Shown here: one piece after another, positions 11,531 through 23,946 of the stretch
Layout of the letters: every line of letters starts with the position of its first letter
How positions within the stretch are numbered: the first letter of the stretch is position 1
DNA from: Bryoerythrophyllum caledonicum
Lineage: Eukaryota; Streptophyta; Bryopsida; Pottiales; Pottiaceae
Length of the DNA: 64,000 nucleotides
Direction: 5' to 3'
NCBI GenBank assembly: GCA_963971425.1
Contig: OZ020526.1
Span: forward strand, 1,144,180 to 1,208,179
Program-made: the position numbers and the translations under genes
The notes under the pieces: model-generated
Told to the model about the DNA's origin: nothing
The model's database searches: none
The model's input: only the letters and a program-made list of their open reading frames with translations

Positions 11531-14500
11531 TCTTTCCGGTCAGCTTAGTGTCAAGTGTCAGGTATTACGTACTCCGAGCACCTGCAGCTCACCAAGTCCC
11601 TCCTATTTCTCGCCTCTCAAGTCAACAACCTATCTCCCCACCACTCCCGGTAAACCCCGGTGCCCTTTAGTATCCGGTCGGCCTGCAAGTCCACACAAGC
11701 AAAAAAGTCTTATACTAGTGTGGATGTCAGCATCCTACACACTCCGGGAAAATAAAATTAACAAAAGCTAAAATGTAGAAAGTGCAACTGAAAGGGGAAG
11801 AAGGAGAAGGAAAAGGCAAAGGCTGCTCCCGGAAGATTTTCTAGGAGACCGGGAGAATGAAAATAACAAATGGCAAGGGAAAAACAAGGGGGAGGGGTAC
11901 AAAAGAAGAAAAGGATAGATTTGGAAAGGGAGCAATGCTCCAGGCTCAAATAAGACTCATGGATAGAATTGGCCAAAGAAATTAAGGAGAAAAGGTTGGA
12001 AGTTTCCCAAGGGACCAGGAAATTCAGATGAGGTGGTGGTCAAGCTTTGACATAAAGGTAGAGAGGAATTCCAAACTTAGACAAGAATGGCTGAGATTTG
12101 GAGTTATTTGAGGGGGTGGGTGAAGAGGAAAGAAAAATAACACAACTGAGAGCAATTTCACAAAAGGTCAGCAGGTGCTTAGGAGCACCGTTATGCAAGA
12201 GAAGCAGTTTACCCTCTCTACTCCAATCCTACTTCGAAGTACCCTCTCTGCTGCTCAAGCCATGTCCTTATCTCTGCTTCAAACCCTTCACGACTTCGGC
12301 ACTGTTTTGCCGCAAGCTCTGTACACAGTCGCTATCTTGATTATTTTTTTTAGGCCGAATGCACATCTTTCTCCTGCTCTGAACTGATTCCGAACCTCCG
12401 TTGCTGCACCAAATCCCCAACTCCACTTCAACTCTTGCCCTGTCGTGCATTTCTGCTTGGTGCCCGTGCTCAAGCATCGAGGCGCTTCACCGCCCGCACA
12501 CAATATTGTGCGCACCACGCATCTACTCATCAGGATCCGCCAGCACTACCCTTCGCCAAATTCCTCTTTTCAGGCCTACTGTTGCTAATTTCGGCCATTT
12601 AGCTCACAGCTAGCTTCACCCACTCCCGACCCAATTTCTGATCAATCGAGCTCTCTTTGTTCGCAGCTGCTCACCACAACCCGCAGCTTCCCTCGTTTTT
12701 TGCTACCCTGTGCGAGCCTCTACTTCCGCCATTTTGATTCGGTGCCCCTGTCTGCACCTTTTCCACTTTGCCTTCACATCACCACTCGTGTTCAAACTCC
12801 CACCGCCCAACAGCTAATTTGCACCCGGCTCTGCTCAAACCCTGCTCCCAATTCGCTCGATATGTCTCCAAAACTTTCCGCCCTGCTGTGCCATTGCCTA
12901 TCTAAGTTGCAACACCGCGCTGCTCATTCCTTCATTGTTTGCTCTGCTTTGGCACTGCTCTTCTCTGGTGTGTTTTGGAGTTGCGTTTGTTGAAATTTGC
13001 TGCTTCTTCATCCTCTTTGTACTGCCGCTCAAATCCCTTGCGGCTGCTTGCTTACGTTGTCGTTTCTGTATGGAATCTCCGTGCCCAGAGCAGTCCCGCC
13101 AAGACCAATTCCGCCCTTCCGGTTTCTCCCGACAATGCCGCACGCCATCGATTAGCTCCTCGCACCCCCTCGCTGCGTGTTTTTGTGCTGAATTTGGCTC
13201 TATTCTGTTTTTGCACCTTGCTCTCCGATTTTATACTGTGCTAATCTCTTTCTGACGGCCTGCAATTCACTGCAAGCTTAGATTAGTTTTTATGCTCCTC
13301 GCCGTGTACTGCTCGCACTCACAGCCCTACAGTCAAAACTTCTGCAACTATTCGTTGTCTTCTCTGCTCTCATCCGGCACACTATTTCTCCGTTCTCCAA
13401 CAGCTGCTGCGCTCACGCCAACTTCTGCTCATTCGAATTTGCCGCCGGCAGCTACTGCAAGCTACTCCCACAATTGTGCTCCAACCTGCTACTCCGACAC
13501 TGTCCGCGCTGAATTCTCTTGGCCTTCTTTCAAGCTTTTGTCTTACAACTTTTGCCCCAAAGCGGTTTGATTTGCTTCACCTAATGCAATTGCTCTCTCT
13601 TTCAAATCAATCTGCTTGACTCTTACTAGCACTCACTACACACTCAATTGCTCACGCTTGCACACTCAATCGCTCGGCAGTAATTTTCCTCTCTCGACGC
13701 TGGAATTCTCGATGGCACTTCACAGTCAACGTTGTACTCTCCCTCTTCACTCAGCTCTGTGAATTCGCTCTGCAAACCCTCAGCCCAACGCTCATGTTGT
13801 CCTCAGTGCCTTTGACAGTAGTACTAGATTCCCTTAGGTTTCATTAAATCATGAAACTCCCCAAATTTGCTCTTCTCCATGGGCCGTCGCTCCCTTAACT
13901 ATTATTCCTCCATGCACGTGAACACTTTAATTCAAAACAGAAAAAGAAAAAGAAAAGTGAGAGAAAGAAAAGGAGAGTGTAAGGAAAAGAAAACTAGAAA
14001 AGGCAAACACAAAGCTAAGACAGGTAAAGAGAGGTTTTTAAAGATAAACAAACATTATAAATTGAGACAAAACTATAAAGTGAGATGCTAAACTAGAAAG
14101 CTTTGGGTTAAAGGTAACCCGGGAAACAAAAAATAAAAGAAGGGAGATTAAAAATTAAAAAGAAAACAAAAGGGAAAAGGAATGGAAAATTAAGAGAATC
14201 TAATAGAAAAAGGGTTAGCACTAGTTTACTTAATGTCTAATAGACTAAAGGTGAGCTTTGCCCCTGCCCCGGGAAGTCTCTCCCGGAGAACTATGTTCCG
14301 GCTTCCCGGTCATGAAATGGCAGTCATTCCGGTTAGTTAAGACCGGGTTTTAACACCCTCTTTAATCTATTTAACTAACTAAGACTTTCCCTAATTTTAC
14401 CAATCCCTAATCTAGCTAACTTCTTGCAAATTAAATCAATCAATCACTAAACTTAAGTTTAAAACAATAAATTAACTCTTTTTTTTTTGTAGGGCCATGT
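11531..14500 (-). other. Long leader of copy B
   Basis: A 2.9-kb stretch between the gag-like gene and the hairpin terminus. It is purine-rich in the element's sense direction and includes a more GC-balanced block (about 12100-13850). I find no conserved protein in any frame; the open frames here are short and compositionally biased. Poly-purine runs lie at 13930-14000. At 14265-14350 CCGG motifs cluster again, as they do at 49160-49265 in the equivalent place in copy C. Confidence 0.55.
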
Positions 14501-14502
14501 AA

Positions 14503-14523
14503 GTGAGAGTTTCAGACTCTCAC
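14503..14523. repeat. Terminal hairpin of copy B
   Basis: GTGAGAGT and ACTCTCAC form a perfect 8-bp stem with a 5-nt loop, one base from the end of the element. In copy C the stem is GTGGGAGT/ACTCCCAC. The changes at matching positions on both sides keep the pairing. Confidence 0.85.
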
Positions 14524-14524
14524 A

Positions 14525-14529
14525 CCTTG
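14525..14529. other. Target site duplication of copy B (right)
   Basis: CCTTG, identical to 8626-8630. It lies in the copia integrase reading frame. Confidence 0.9.
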
Positions 14530-16203
14530 GTACCCTCACAATAATCAAGCATCAAGCACTTGGTGGCCTTGGCATCAAGCTTGGACCTCCTCTCATCTGA
14601 GACTTTGGCATAAGCAATGCATCCAAAAACACGTAAGTGAGACACATGAGGCTTCTTACCACTCCAAGATTCTTCAGAAGTCATGTTTTGGACAGCCCTT
14701 GTTGGACACCGATTGCGGATGTATGCTGCGTTCACCACCGCTTCCGCCCAAAACTCATACCCAAGGCCTTGTGCATGGATCATAGCCCTTGCTATCTCCA
14801 CAAGGGTGCAATTAGCACATTCAACCACCCCATTTTGTTGTGGAGTGTAAGGGGCTAAAGTTTTTCTCTCAATACCATCCTTGCACAACACTTCATCAAA
14901 TGATCTTGAAGTGAATTCTCCACCATTGTCAGACCTAAACACCTTCAACTTTAGTTCACATTGTCTCTCCACCAAGGTCTTCCATGCCTTAAACTTCTCC
15001 AACACCTCACTCTTGGTCTTGAGTGGAAACACCCATACCTTTCTTGTAAAATCATCAAAGAAGGTTAGAAAATACTTTGCCCCACCAAATGACAAGGTCT
15101 TCATTGGTCCGCATAGATCTGAATGCACAAGCTCTAGTAGCTTGCTAGCCTTTGTTGCTCCATCCTTAGGGAAGGGCTGCCTTGCTTTCATGCCCTCCAC
15201 ATACCCTTCACACTCAATTGAATCAGCACTAGATTGTAGCTTACCAAGGTCCATGCCAATCGCCATATGTGTGAGTGCCTTCACACTCTTTACATTGAGA
15301 TGGCCTAGTCTCTTGTGCCATAGCTCTATGTTGCCATCACTTGCTAAAGTGTGCGCTAAAGTACTTACTTCAACCCCCTTCACCATCTTCAACTCCAATT
15401 GGTACAAGTTGCTCTCCAATGGGGCCTTGGCCAGCAACTCTCCTTCATTAGTCCTCACATCACATTACTTCTTGTTAAAATGTACCTTCAACCCCCTTGA
15501 AACCAACTTGCCTACTGAAAGCAAGTTAGCATGCAACTTGGGCAGATGAAGCACATCATAAACTCTAATTTTCTTCATTTTACCCATCACTTGGCTCTCC
15601 ACAAGGATTGACCCCTTGCCCAACGCCTCTACAGCACCATTATCACCCAAGAAGACATTTCTACTTGATATTCTCTCATAGGTATCAAAGACAAGCCAAT
15701 TTTGAGTCATGTGTTGGGTGGCCCCCAAATCAACAATCCATTTGTTGCTTTGGATGTTAAGGATATAGTAGCTTACTACAAAGGCAAAATCATCATGTGC
15801 ACCATCATACCTTGTAGTATTGGCAACGTCCTTGCCCTTACCACTCCATCAATGGCGTGCAATGTGGCCAAGTTTGCCACATTTGAAGCATGCATTTTTC
15901 TCCTTGTGATTCTTGTTGCTGCCCCACTTTCCTTATCTTGAGAACATGGCAGCATCATCACCACCTTGAGGCTCCTTCGCCTTCCTCTTGGAAACTTCAG
16001 GCATGAGACGTGCGGTGACAAACTCCAAGGTAAGGTCTTCATGTCTCTTGTCTCCAATGCTGTGATCAAGTGCTCAAATGCTGGTAGAAGGCTATCAAGC
16101 AACGTCATGACATTATCTTCATCTATGAGAGCCACATCCAAGCACATGAGCTGATCGGCAAGAGCTTTTACCTTGTTGATGTGGTCCACCATACAATCAC
16201 CAT
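14530..16203 (-). pseudogene. Copia gag end, protease and integrase, broken
   Basis: On the minus strand, 16196-15776 covers the last part of Gag (HINKVKALADQL, then the LLDSLLPAFEHLITAL block). The zinc knuckle CFKCGKLGHIARH lies near 15890-15850, with a TGA just after its His. The protease follows (15728-15465) with the ATQHMT active-site region, in which the usual Ser or Asp codon before GAT is altered. The integrase (15458-14530) has the HHCC-type region with LWHKRLGHLN, then the catalytic core: HSDLCGPM, DDFTRKVWVF, FRSDNGGEFTS and APYTPQQNGVVE. Stops separate these parts. It would have cut the polyprotein and joined element cDNA to the chromosome. Confidence 0.87.
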
Positions 16204-16758
16204 TGTTGCAGTCGACTGGTTAGCAATTTCTAGAGATAAGCGATATTAACTCTAAGCAGCCCCACCTAACCGGATATCGTTCCAGGGACCTCGTGAGTGT
16301 CAAAACTACTAGATTCAAAGTTTACTTCCTAACAGTTTATTCCTAAACATCTAAACTCATCCTTGAGGATGGCTTCCCCGGTAAATCTGTAACCGGTAAC
16401 CAATAACTAGACTTATTTGTTTAGACTCTGTTGAGCGTCAGAGTTTTCTTCCGGTGAGTTTTTACAGTGCCCGGAAGAACACTGCCACCCGTTCTCGCAG
16501 TCTGCGGGCCATACAAATCTCCAAAAGTATCCAGTAATCCCTTTAGAAGATTGAATGGTTGCAACAAATCACAAGTCCTCACAGCTTCTTGGTAGGCTTC
16601 CCGGTCAGCAGGTCACGCAGAACTTGCTCTTGGCTCCAACCAACACCCAAGCTGGAGTGCAATCTTGTAAGTCTTGTGCTCTCCAACAATAGCTCCCACG
16701 AGACAATGGCGACTTCCCTCGTCAAACGGCTATCGAGACCTCGCTCAAGCACAAGGAT
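16204..16758 (-). mobile_element. Copy D: truncated left end of the gag-like family
   Basis: It starts TGTTGCAGTCGACTGGTTAG and is close to the first 580 bp of copy B (8631-9190) almost base for base, including TCGTTCCAGGGACCTCGTGAG, the GAGCGTCAGAGTTTTCTTCC block and the AAGCACAAGGATGAACTT block where it stops. The five bases before it (ACCAT) would be its target duplication, but the other end is lost. It interrupts the copia gag gene, so this one copia element received two insertions of the family in the same orientation. Confidence 0.85.
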
Positions 16759-16958
16759 GAACTTGATTATGTTTTTAAAAATGAAATGTAAAATTACCAA
16801 AAAAATTGTGAAATTAGTAAAAATAATGTGATTTATTTGAAATATACACTTGCATTATTTAACCCCTAAAGGACTAAGACTATTTTTCATGAAAACCACC
16901 CTAAAACTCTCTCTCTAAGATGAGATGTTGCAAGACTCACATAAAACCAGAGATCTTC

Positions 16959-17038
16959 TTAACCCTTTAATGCAGGAGAGGTCCAAAATGGGCCTTTGCA
17001 GCACTATCTCCAAGAATCCCGGGGCATTAAAGGGTTAA
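16959..17038. repeat. 15-bp perfect inverted repeat with 50-nt loop
   Basis: TTAACCCTTTAATGC (16959-16973) is matched in inverse orientation at 17024-17038. The sequence directly after it reads as gypsy integrase. It may be a small foldback element or the relic of one. Confidence 0.6.
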
Positions 17039-17806
17039 AGCAGATGGCTTGGCTCAATGGGTTGTTGAGAGTAACAAGCGTGGCTTGAGGAAGCATGTAT
17101 TACTTCAGAAGAGCCACCAGGATTGGGATCTTACGTCGCCTTAATTTGGCAAACTTCTTTAGCCTTTTAGAGCAAAATATATTAGTTGTTGTGCATACAT
17201 AAGTCTATTTTTCCTAATTCTATTCAAGCGAAACCAGCTTCACTTGTAGACGTGGTGCCTACATGATTGGGCCAAGTTCTTCCCGAGAGCCATGCTTATG
17301 GCCATGAAGAATTTGGCTTTTGTTCATCACCATGATAGTGTACTGTACATTATACACACATTTATAGTGGACCAGTGGTGCTTACAGATCTTAGAGGAAA
17401 AGATTTCCGTAGGGGAATTATGGTTATTTGTAGTGAGAGGCACTCATGACATTAGATGTAAAGGCATGGCGTACCATTCTTTGTGAAAAAAGTATTATCC
17501 ATAGGCATTTTGTTATTGGAAGGCAATGATAGTAGGAAATGTTGGGAGCATTCTAAGAATTGTGCCTCATATCATTACCTATCAAGGACACAATTTATCA
17601 TAAGTTGGTGGTTGTACCATAAGGCCTTCTATGTTTTGTGTGTGCCACCACGAAATGGTGGCACTATGTTATTTTGTGATGAGTGCCAATGTAGTTGGCA
17701 CATGGAATACATGAGGCCACCTCACACTTATTCACCATCTAGACAGTGGATTTATCCTTGTTGCCGAAGATCTTCAACAGTTGGTGCTTGTACTAGCAGT
17801 GGTTAA
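17037..17806 (+). pseudogene. Relic of a gypsy integrase C-terminus with PHD finger
   Basis: The first codons read ADGLAQWVVESNKRGLRKHV then SHQDWDL, which matches ADGLAERMVQTVKRGLRKYS and HHQDWDL in the integrase of the gypsy element at 60.8 kb. The middle is decayed. The last frame (about 17620-17800) contains CVPPRNGGTMLFCDECQCSW followed by H, PP, W and a Cys pair, which is a PHD-type zinc finger, as at the end of the 60.8-kb element. It is a short degenerate relic on the plus strand with several stops. Confidence 0.7.
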
Positions 17807-20590
17807 TGATCTTTTGTGGTTTTCACCATTCTTTGGATGCTTGAATTGATATACTTGCATGTGGATTCATTACACTAAACACTGAATATAGTGTAGAGGG
17901 ATTATTGATGTAGATCACTCACACTAATTTCCATCAAAGCATGTGCATGCCAAGTTCTGATTGGGTATTTGTTCTCAAGCAAGTGTGTGTCAGTCAACAA
18001 TTGCATGTAAATTTTCAATTAGTGTAGGAAATTTCAAATAGTCTGGTCTTCACTATATTCACAGAACGGTGTAGTTGATTGGAACAAGGTTTAAGAAACA
18101 TTTACTTTGGAATATGACAGTTACTATTGTGAGACATGATTAAATATGAGCCCTGATTGCATCCAGCCTATAGGCTCTTGTATTTTCTCTTTAATCCACC
18201 TAGTGGTTGCTTTTACCGCCACATCAACTCCAAGGTTGGTGTATAATGTACTATACCCTTCTCCATATTGACTTTAGTCCAAGCTCCTTGATAGGTCTCT
18301 ATAGTCAGCTTAGTGGACATTTAAAGGTGTGTTAGGTTGACACTTGATCTATTGTATACAACCATATTTATTAACGCAACATATTTTTTGAAAAGTTCTT
18401 GAGGTACAAAGAACATTGTTCTGAATAGAAGTCAGCTAGGGTACTCACTTTTGGGCAAAAAATATATACCCATAAGTATACTTTTTTGGGCCAAAAAAAC
18501 TTGATTTCACCCAAAGTAATGGAAAAAATGTTTTTCTCAAAAAAAATATGTTTCAAGATGGATCTATATATGATTGGATAAGGAATCGAAGCAAGAATCA
18601 ACATTGATCCCTATTTTAGGAGCCTTGAAAAATATCTTGTTTTTTAGCAATTAAAGTGAAAACAAGTTTCCGATCTAGAATTTTCAATTATAATATATGA
18701 ACACATTGTGGCGTGAATGTGTCTTGAAATTTTTTAAGTATTTTACTTCCTAGAACTCTCAAAATGAGTATATTTGGTAAGTGCCATATACTTGTGATAG
18801 GTATATACTGATGAAAGATATACCTATATTGGTCAAACCGTAAGTCAAAACCCAACATTTTTGGGGTTCTCGTACTTTAAATCAAGGCAACTATCACATT
18901 CCATCAATACAATTCCAAGATCGGTCCCACATTTGCACTCTGCAGCAATAGAAGTTCATGACTCTTTCCTAAACCATTTGTGACATTATAAATATACCAC
19001 CTCAGTGAACTTTCACCCTTCTTCCAAATGAAGACTTGCCATTCACTTTCATTTTTAAATATGTGTTTATACACTTTCTCTAATACTATCCAAACGTGAT
19101 TATTCACCACACAAATATCCAAAAATATGGTTTGCGGACATCCAAAAGTTTGGTTTGTAGACATACAATTGCCATTTGCAACTTTTATACATCCATCTAG
19201 AACCCATGATACTATCTTTCAGTAGTATCATGCAAATGTTACAAAATCAACATATTTATAATACCTCCATTTTGACGACACATTCTAAATTTTAAAAGAA
19301 ATAATCATCAAATGTATTAATGATTATAATTATCCTAATTTTTTTATAAAAAAATTATTACTCTCTTATTATAAATTTGAAATATTTACAAATTCATAAA
19401 GGATAATATTATAAATGATAAATCACAAGAATGCGTTTTGACTTTGAAAATATACAATAAATTAATTATGCCCACTTATTATATTCAATAAATGCCTTAT
19501 ATCTATATTTCATCCATATTATATTTTTAAGTATTTAATCTATCTTCATTACAAAATGTGAAATTAACCTATAAAAGATCATGACTATGTTTCACCAAAA
19601 CCACCTCAAAAATGCCTCTTTAACATGAGATAATATGAGACTAATTTATGATATTGCTATTTTCAACGATAGGATCTTAAATTTTAGTACTATTAGAAAA
19701 CACTTAAAAGATTTTGTAAACTTTGACCCCACGGATTATAAGCTACATGCATTTAAAATGTGCAATATAGTTTTTTTTTCCTTCCCGGACATGGTCACAG
19801 TACTTTCATTATAATGCATTTTTACCATTGCACATTGCGTAAATTTTGTAGAATAATTTTTAGGATAAGGAAAAAGGTCTTGCAATAATGAAGGATGTAG
19901 AGCGCAACCATTTTCTTAACATTGCAACTCTATCTTTTATTTTTAGAGATAACTAGCAATTGGCGCTTACTTTGCAACGCATTAGTTAGAATAATTTCAA
20001 AAAGAAAGTGAAATCCTTAATTTCTATGCATATTTATGTAGAAATAATGAGGATTGCCAAGAACTCTCCTTCACTGCTACCCATCTCAAAAATTATACTA
20101 TGCAGTTTGTACAATATCATGCCTAAATGTTCCAAAGTCCAACTTTTGATGTTTGAACCTTTTCCCTGTATGTCAAAAAAACATAAAATAGAAGTATCTT
20201 CATAAAATTAACCATATGCCTATACCCAATATAATTTTGAAAAACTAATCTTCAAAATTGAATTCTTAAGAACTTGTTCAAACAAAAATGTACCCCGCAC
20301 ATATATAGTGTCCTTTAGAGGTTTGTTGATTCAATAAAATACAAATTGTAAACAATAATTTATTCTTATACAAACCATGCAAAAGATTCATTCATAGAAT
20401 TTTAAACTACCTTGATCAAAATGAAACAACTATATATTGTTATCAATCTTCTTAAAACAAATTACTAATTTCTAAATCTCAAAAGTCCACTAGTTTTGAA
20501 AAAAACTAGATGCTTGAAAATACAACAATTTAATATTACATAATTGACTTCTTGTAGTTACAACGATAACACATCATTTTCAATCAAGTC
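17807..20590. other. AT-rich non-coding DNA
   Basis: No gene is supported. A minus-strand open frame of 86 codons (19164-18904) is not obviously low-complexity, but I recognise nothing in it and see no splice context. Near 19205-19230 there is a small imperfect hairpin built on CATGATACT/AGTATCATG. The remainder is very AT-rich. Confidence 0.5.
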
Positions 20591-23213
20591 TTAAGAAGGA
20601 CTGTTTAATAAATAATTTGTCTGAATATCTTGAATGACTTTATAAAGAACATCGTGGTGCACTTTGGGATTTAAGTCTAAGTAATATTGAAATAATTCTT
20701 CTAATTCTGCTTGTCGATTCTGCAAAGAAAGTTATGTACAGTTATAGTAATTGTCTGTATAATTAATTTTGTATTATAGAAATTTCAAGAGTGTTATAAA
20801 TTTATAGAATACTAAATGCTTTCGAATAAATACCTGCAAGCCTTCTTCTTCAATCATAGTAACCATAGACAAACGAAAGTCAGAGTAGGGATCCGACGAG
20901 TGTTTGATGAATACGTTTGGATCATTGGCTACAACATTTGATGTATCTTTACTTGAAAGATGTTCATTGTGGTTATCATCAATACTAGACAAATCATTTT
21001 CAATTCTTTCCATCTCCAACTGCAACGCAGTCTTGGGAGGTGACTTTCGAGGACTAGTTGTCAACCATCGTGTCTCCAATGTAGTCGAAGTGTTTGTTTG
21101 GCCAACAAAATTCAAATTCTCACCCGACTTTGAACATGCAAGATTTGAAATTGAACCATATTTTGATTCTTGGTTTTCAACACAATTGTCCATATCACTC
21201 AAACAAGAGATGTGATTTTTAATGAAGCCATCTTTAGGAATAATACCTATTGTATTTGGTTCATGTGGACTAAGACTAAGATTGTCTCCTCCTTTCATTT
21301 CTAATGGTTTATTCTCATAGGTATCAATATAACTTACACTTGTTACCAAGGGAGAGGATAATGGAGAAGAGAGCCTTGAGTTTTTGTTTGATTGAAAACC
21401 ATTTTTTGTTGTTTCATGTAAATTACTAAAATAGTCAGAATTTGGTCTGATAAAACTTGGGTTCTCATTTTCAATACCTGATACACCAAAAACCGACAAC
21501 TTGATCACCAAATTACTTTATCAAAAATCATTTTTTTACATTTTTTTTTACATTACTTGAATCATAATTATTGATATGATAAATGAAGAGAAGAAAAATA
21601 AAAATTATATCGGAAACTGAAAGCAACATAAGTGTCTCATGAACAAGGAAGATTACTGATTTGAGACTTGCAACTAAAAGCTGAAGTAGAATAAATGTTG
21701 GATGAAGATGTTGTATCATAGGGAGTAGACCATCCAGAATATGTAGATGTGTTTAATCTTTCATTAGATTCTAAATTTGAGATGTGAGATGTGCCATTAT
21801 CAATACCATTTGTTGATAGTTCAAGCTTATTGTTAAATTTCTTTTTGAAAGATTTAATAGATCTTGTAAATGATAAGCAATCTCTACCATTAGAGATCTC
21901 TGAGTTTGAACTAAGTCCTATTATTTGACCATATGTTTCCAAGTCTTCCATGGATTTTGATGTTCTTGGTAAACTTGGCTTTGACGTAGAACTTGTACAT
22001 CTTTTATATACTAGTAAATACATTTATTATCTAATGAATTATAAAAACACAATGAAGATTCTATGGTCTTAAAATATTTGATGGTTTACTAAAATAATGA
22101 GATCATTATATTTTTTTGATTTTAGATCATTATATATATATTTTTGATTATAGATCATTACGTGGTAAGGTACAAGAAGATGCAGTCGCTAGACATTGTT
22201 CAGAAGTAGGTTGTATATCGAAAGATTTGTGAGTTGTGCTTTGTGCACTTGAGGGTGTTTTTTGAGTAATATCATATAAAGTAGTGAGCTTTGGAGCTGC
22301 ATATTGCAAGGGTATGGGACCAAGATTAGGAGTGCAATCATTGTTGATATTTGGTATTGGTATGGTAGGACCAGAATATGGTCTGCCAACCTCAAATGGT
22401 GGCCGTTTACGCCCTCTTCTCTCTATTGTTGCTGATGTCACTGGTCTGCGTATTAAGGGTGGTCGATTAATTAGGTCTACATCTTTTTTCCTTCTTTCCA
22501 CTTGATAATCCTGTAATCAAAACATTTTGATAATATAAATGCATAGAATAAATTATAAATGATTGACGCATATTTTTTGAGCAAATTTTTAATTTAAAAT
22601 AATAATAAAAACATAATAGGTATAAATCAATAAAGAATGATATATTATTTCACATTATTATTTATTTTATAATGAATTGACAAGTTTTTTAAAATGCATT
22701 CTATCATTTCATTTGAACCAAATCAACATTATGATTAAATTCATCATAATTTTTATAGTATTTATATAGATTTTAAAATATTTACATAAAAACTACTATT
22801 TCTCAAAGAACATTGATATCTTTATATAGTTTTATGTTTGATTATTTATCAAATTAAAATGTAACACTTGAGTATATAGACAATGTTGCAAATATATGAA
22901 TGATATGAGATTATTAATAGAAGACCTGGCGTTGGATCCGAGTACACATTCCCCGTATGTTTTGTAAGTGATTTAATGATTCAAAAGGAGCCTCTTTACA
23001 ATTTAAATGTGAAAGCTCCACAAAACAAAGTGCCCGGCGACGCCGCAATCTATTTCGACTCAATGTACTTGCAGATGGTGGTGGACTTTCCCACGTACTA
23101 AATCCAGTGAATCCAGTTTTGCGTATACAATCTACTCGTCGAAATAGCTCACGCACCTCCATCATCTCATCTTCCCATATATATGGCCTTCGCAATTTAT
23201 AATTGGGCCCCAT
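20591..23213 (-). CDS. OVATE-domain protein (Ovate family protein), 5 exons
   Basis: Spliced minus-strand gene with exons 23213-22926, 22510-22162, 22010-21657, 21477-20834 and 20719-20591. All introns have GT..AG ends and the joined length is a multiple of three, giving 587 codons and a TAA stop. The C terminus reads SSDPYSDFRLSMVTMIEEEG, then ELEELFQYYLDLN and HHDVLYKVIQDI, which is the OVATE domain. Ovate family proteins are plant transcriptional co-regulators that bind TALE homeodomain proteins and affect organ shape and microtubule behaviour. The N terminus begins MGPNYKLRRPYIW and has a Arg-rich stretch (RNRLRRRRA) that could be a nuclear localisation signal. The middle is Ser/Asn-rich and probably disordered. 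Intron 4 cuts the OVATE domain, which is unusual since many angiosperm OFP genes have few or no introns. The first donor is GTCTTC, weak but usable. Confidence 0.85.
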
Positions 23214-23946
23214 TTTGAATCATATGATACAAAAGAATATTCTTGAACAAATTTCTCAAAGCATATTACAAAGTAAATATTTAAAACATAAATGCCATTT
23301 TATGATAAAATTTTATGAAGCTCTATTGCAAATAATAAAATTTAAAACCCACAAACTTATGTTACCACCATGTTTAAACAAATGTCAACTCAAAATTTGA
23401 TAAAAAAATCTTTAAAAATTTCCATAATGACATAAAGGCCGTAAGTATTTTTCATAATATAATAGATTTTTCGGATGCTTCTATCGACCTTTGGAAGCTA
23501 CGGTCACCAAATCTTGAATTAAATAAGATAATCATCATGTAACCAATTTATTTTTTATAGTAGAAATACTATCATGATTGAATAGAAAAGAAAATTATAT
23601 TCCTAGCTATTTTTGGTCTAAGACACTTAGACATTCTATTGAGCATATGAGAAAAAAGTTAGAATAAAGATACACTTGTTATATCAATCCAATGTAGTGC
23701 TTGTAATGGAAGAAGAAAATGAATGATAAATAAGGATGATATAAATTACTCAAATTATATTAATTATACGCTTCTCCATTTTGATTGAATGTTTATTTAT
23801 ATTATAACAATTAACCTCGTAAAAAACTTAGTTGAAATAAAGCTTTACAAATCAAAATTTCAATTTCTCCACTATTTTTGACAAATACATCTATTTATAA
23901 TTTGAATACATTTTTTATTCTCATTGATAAATGTATTTTTTTTAAT
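23214..23946. other. AT-rich upstream region of the OVATE gene
   Basis: No coding signal is seen. The region would hold the promoter and 5' leader of the OVATE gene, which is transcribed leftward from here. No clear TATA box can be assigned because the whole stretch is AT-rich. Confidence 0.4.

Larger units (their letters stand above)
8631..14524 (-). mobile_element. Copy B of the TG...CA gag-like element family, complete ends
   Basis: A 5894-bp insertion in the copia element, starting TGTCGCAGTC and ending ACTCTCACA, with 5-bp flanking duplications CCTTG. The two ends are different sequences: the left end block (8631-9210), shared with copies A, C and D, does not occur at the right end, so there are no LTRs. 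The gag-like gene is on the minus strand (9940-11530), and a 2.9-kb leader lies between it and the hairpin end. TTCCGGGA/CCCGGAAG motifs are frequent throughout. The element has no polymerase, integrase or transposase gene, so it must have been moved in trans. Candidate classes are a gag-only retroelement derivative or a DNA transposon with TGT ends. Confidence 0.88.
6601..16203 (-). mobile_element. Ty1/copia retrotransposon, split by copy B and truncated by copy D
   Basis: Read on the minus strand, the order is gag zinc knuckle, protease, integrase, reverse transcriptase, RNase H, which is the Ty1/copia order. The integrase part ends at 14525 and the RT part resumes at 8630. Removing copy B and one CCTTG duplication brings the GTK codons before the junction next to the RLICLDTKK coding that normally follows in copia integrases, apart from a one-base slip. 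At the gag end the element stops at 16203, where copy D begins. It carries several stops and frameshifts and is inactive. Confidence 0.88.

Noticed and set aside
8631-14524. LTRs at the ends of copies B and C
   Set aside because: The left-end block (for example GAGCGTCAGAGTTTTCTTCC) is absent near the right end in both, and the hairpin end is absent at the left. The insertions are young enough for LTRs to be still alike if they existed.
18904-19164. An 86-codon minus-strand frame that looks protein-like
   Set aside because: No recognisable domain, no clear neighbouring exons and an AT-rich setting; not enough to call a gene.
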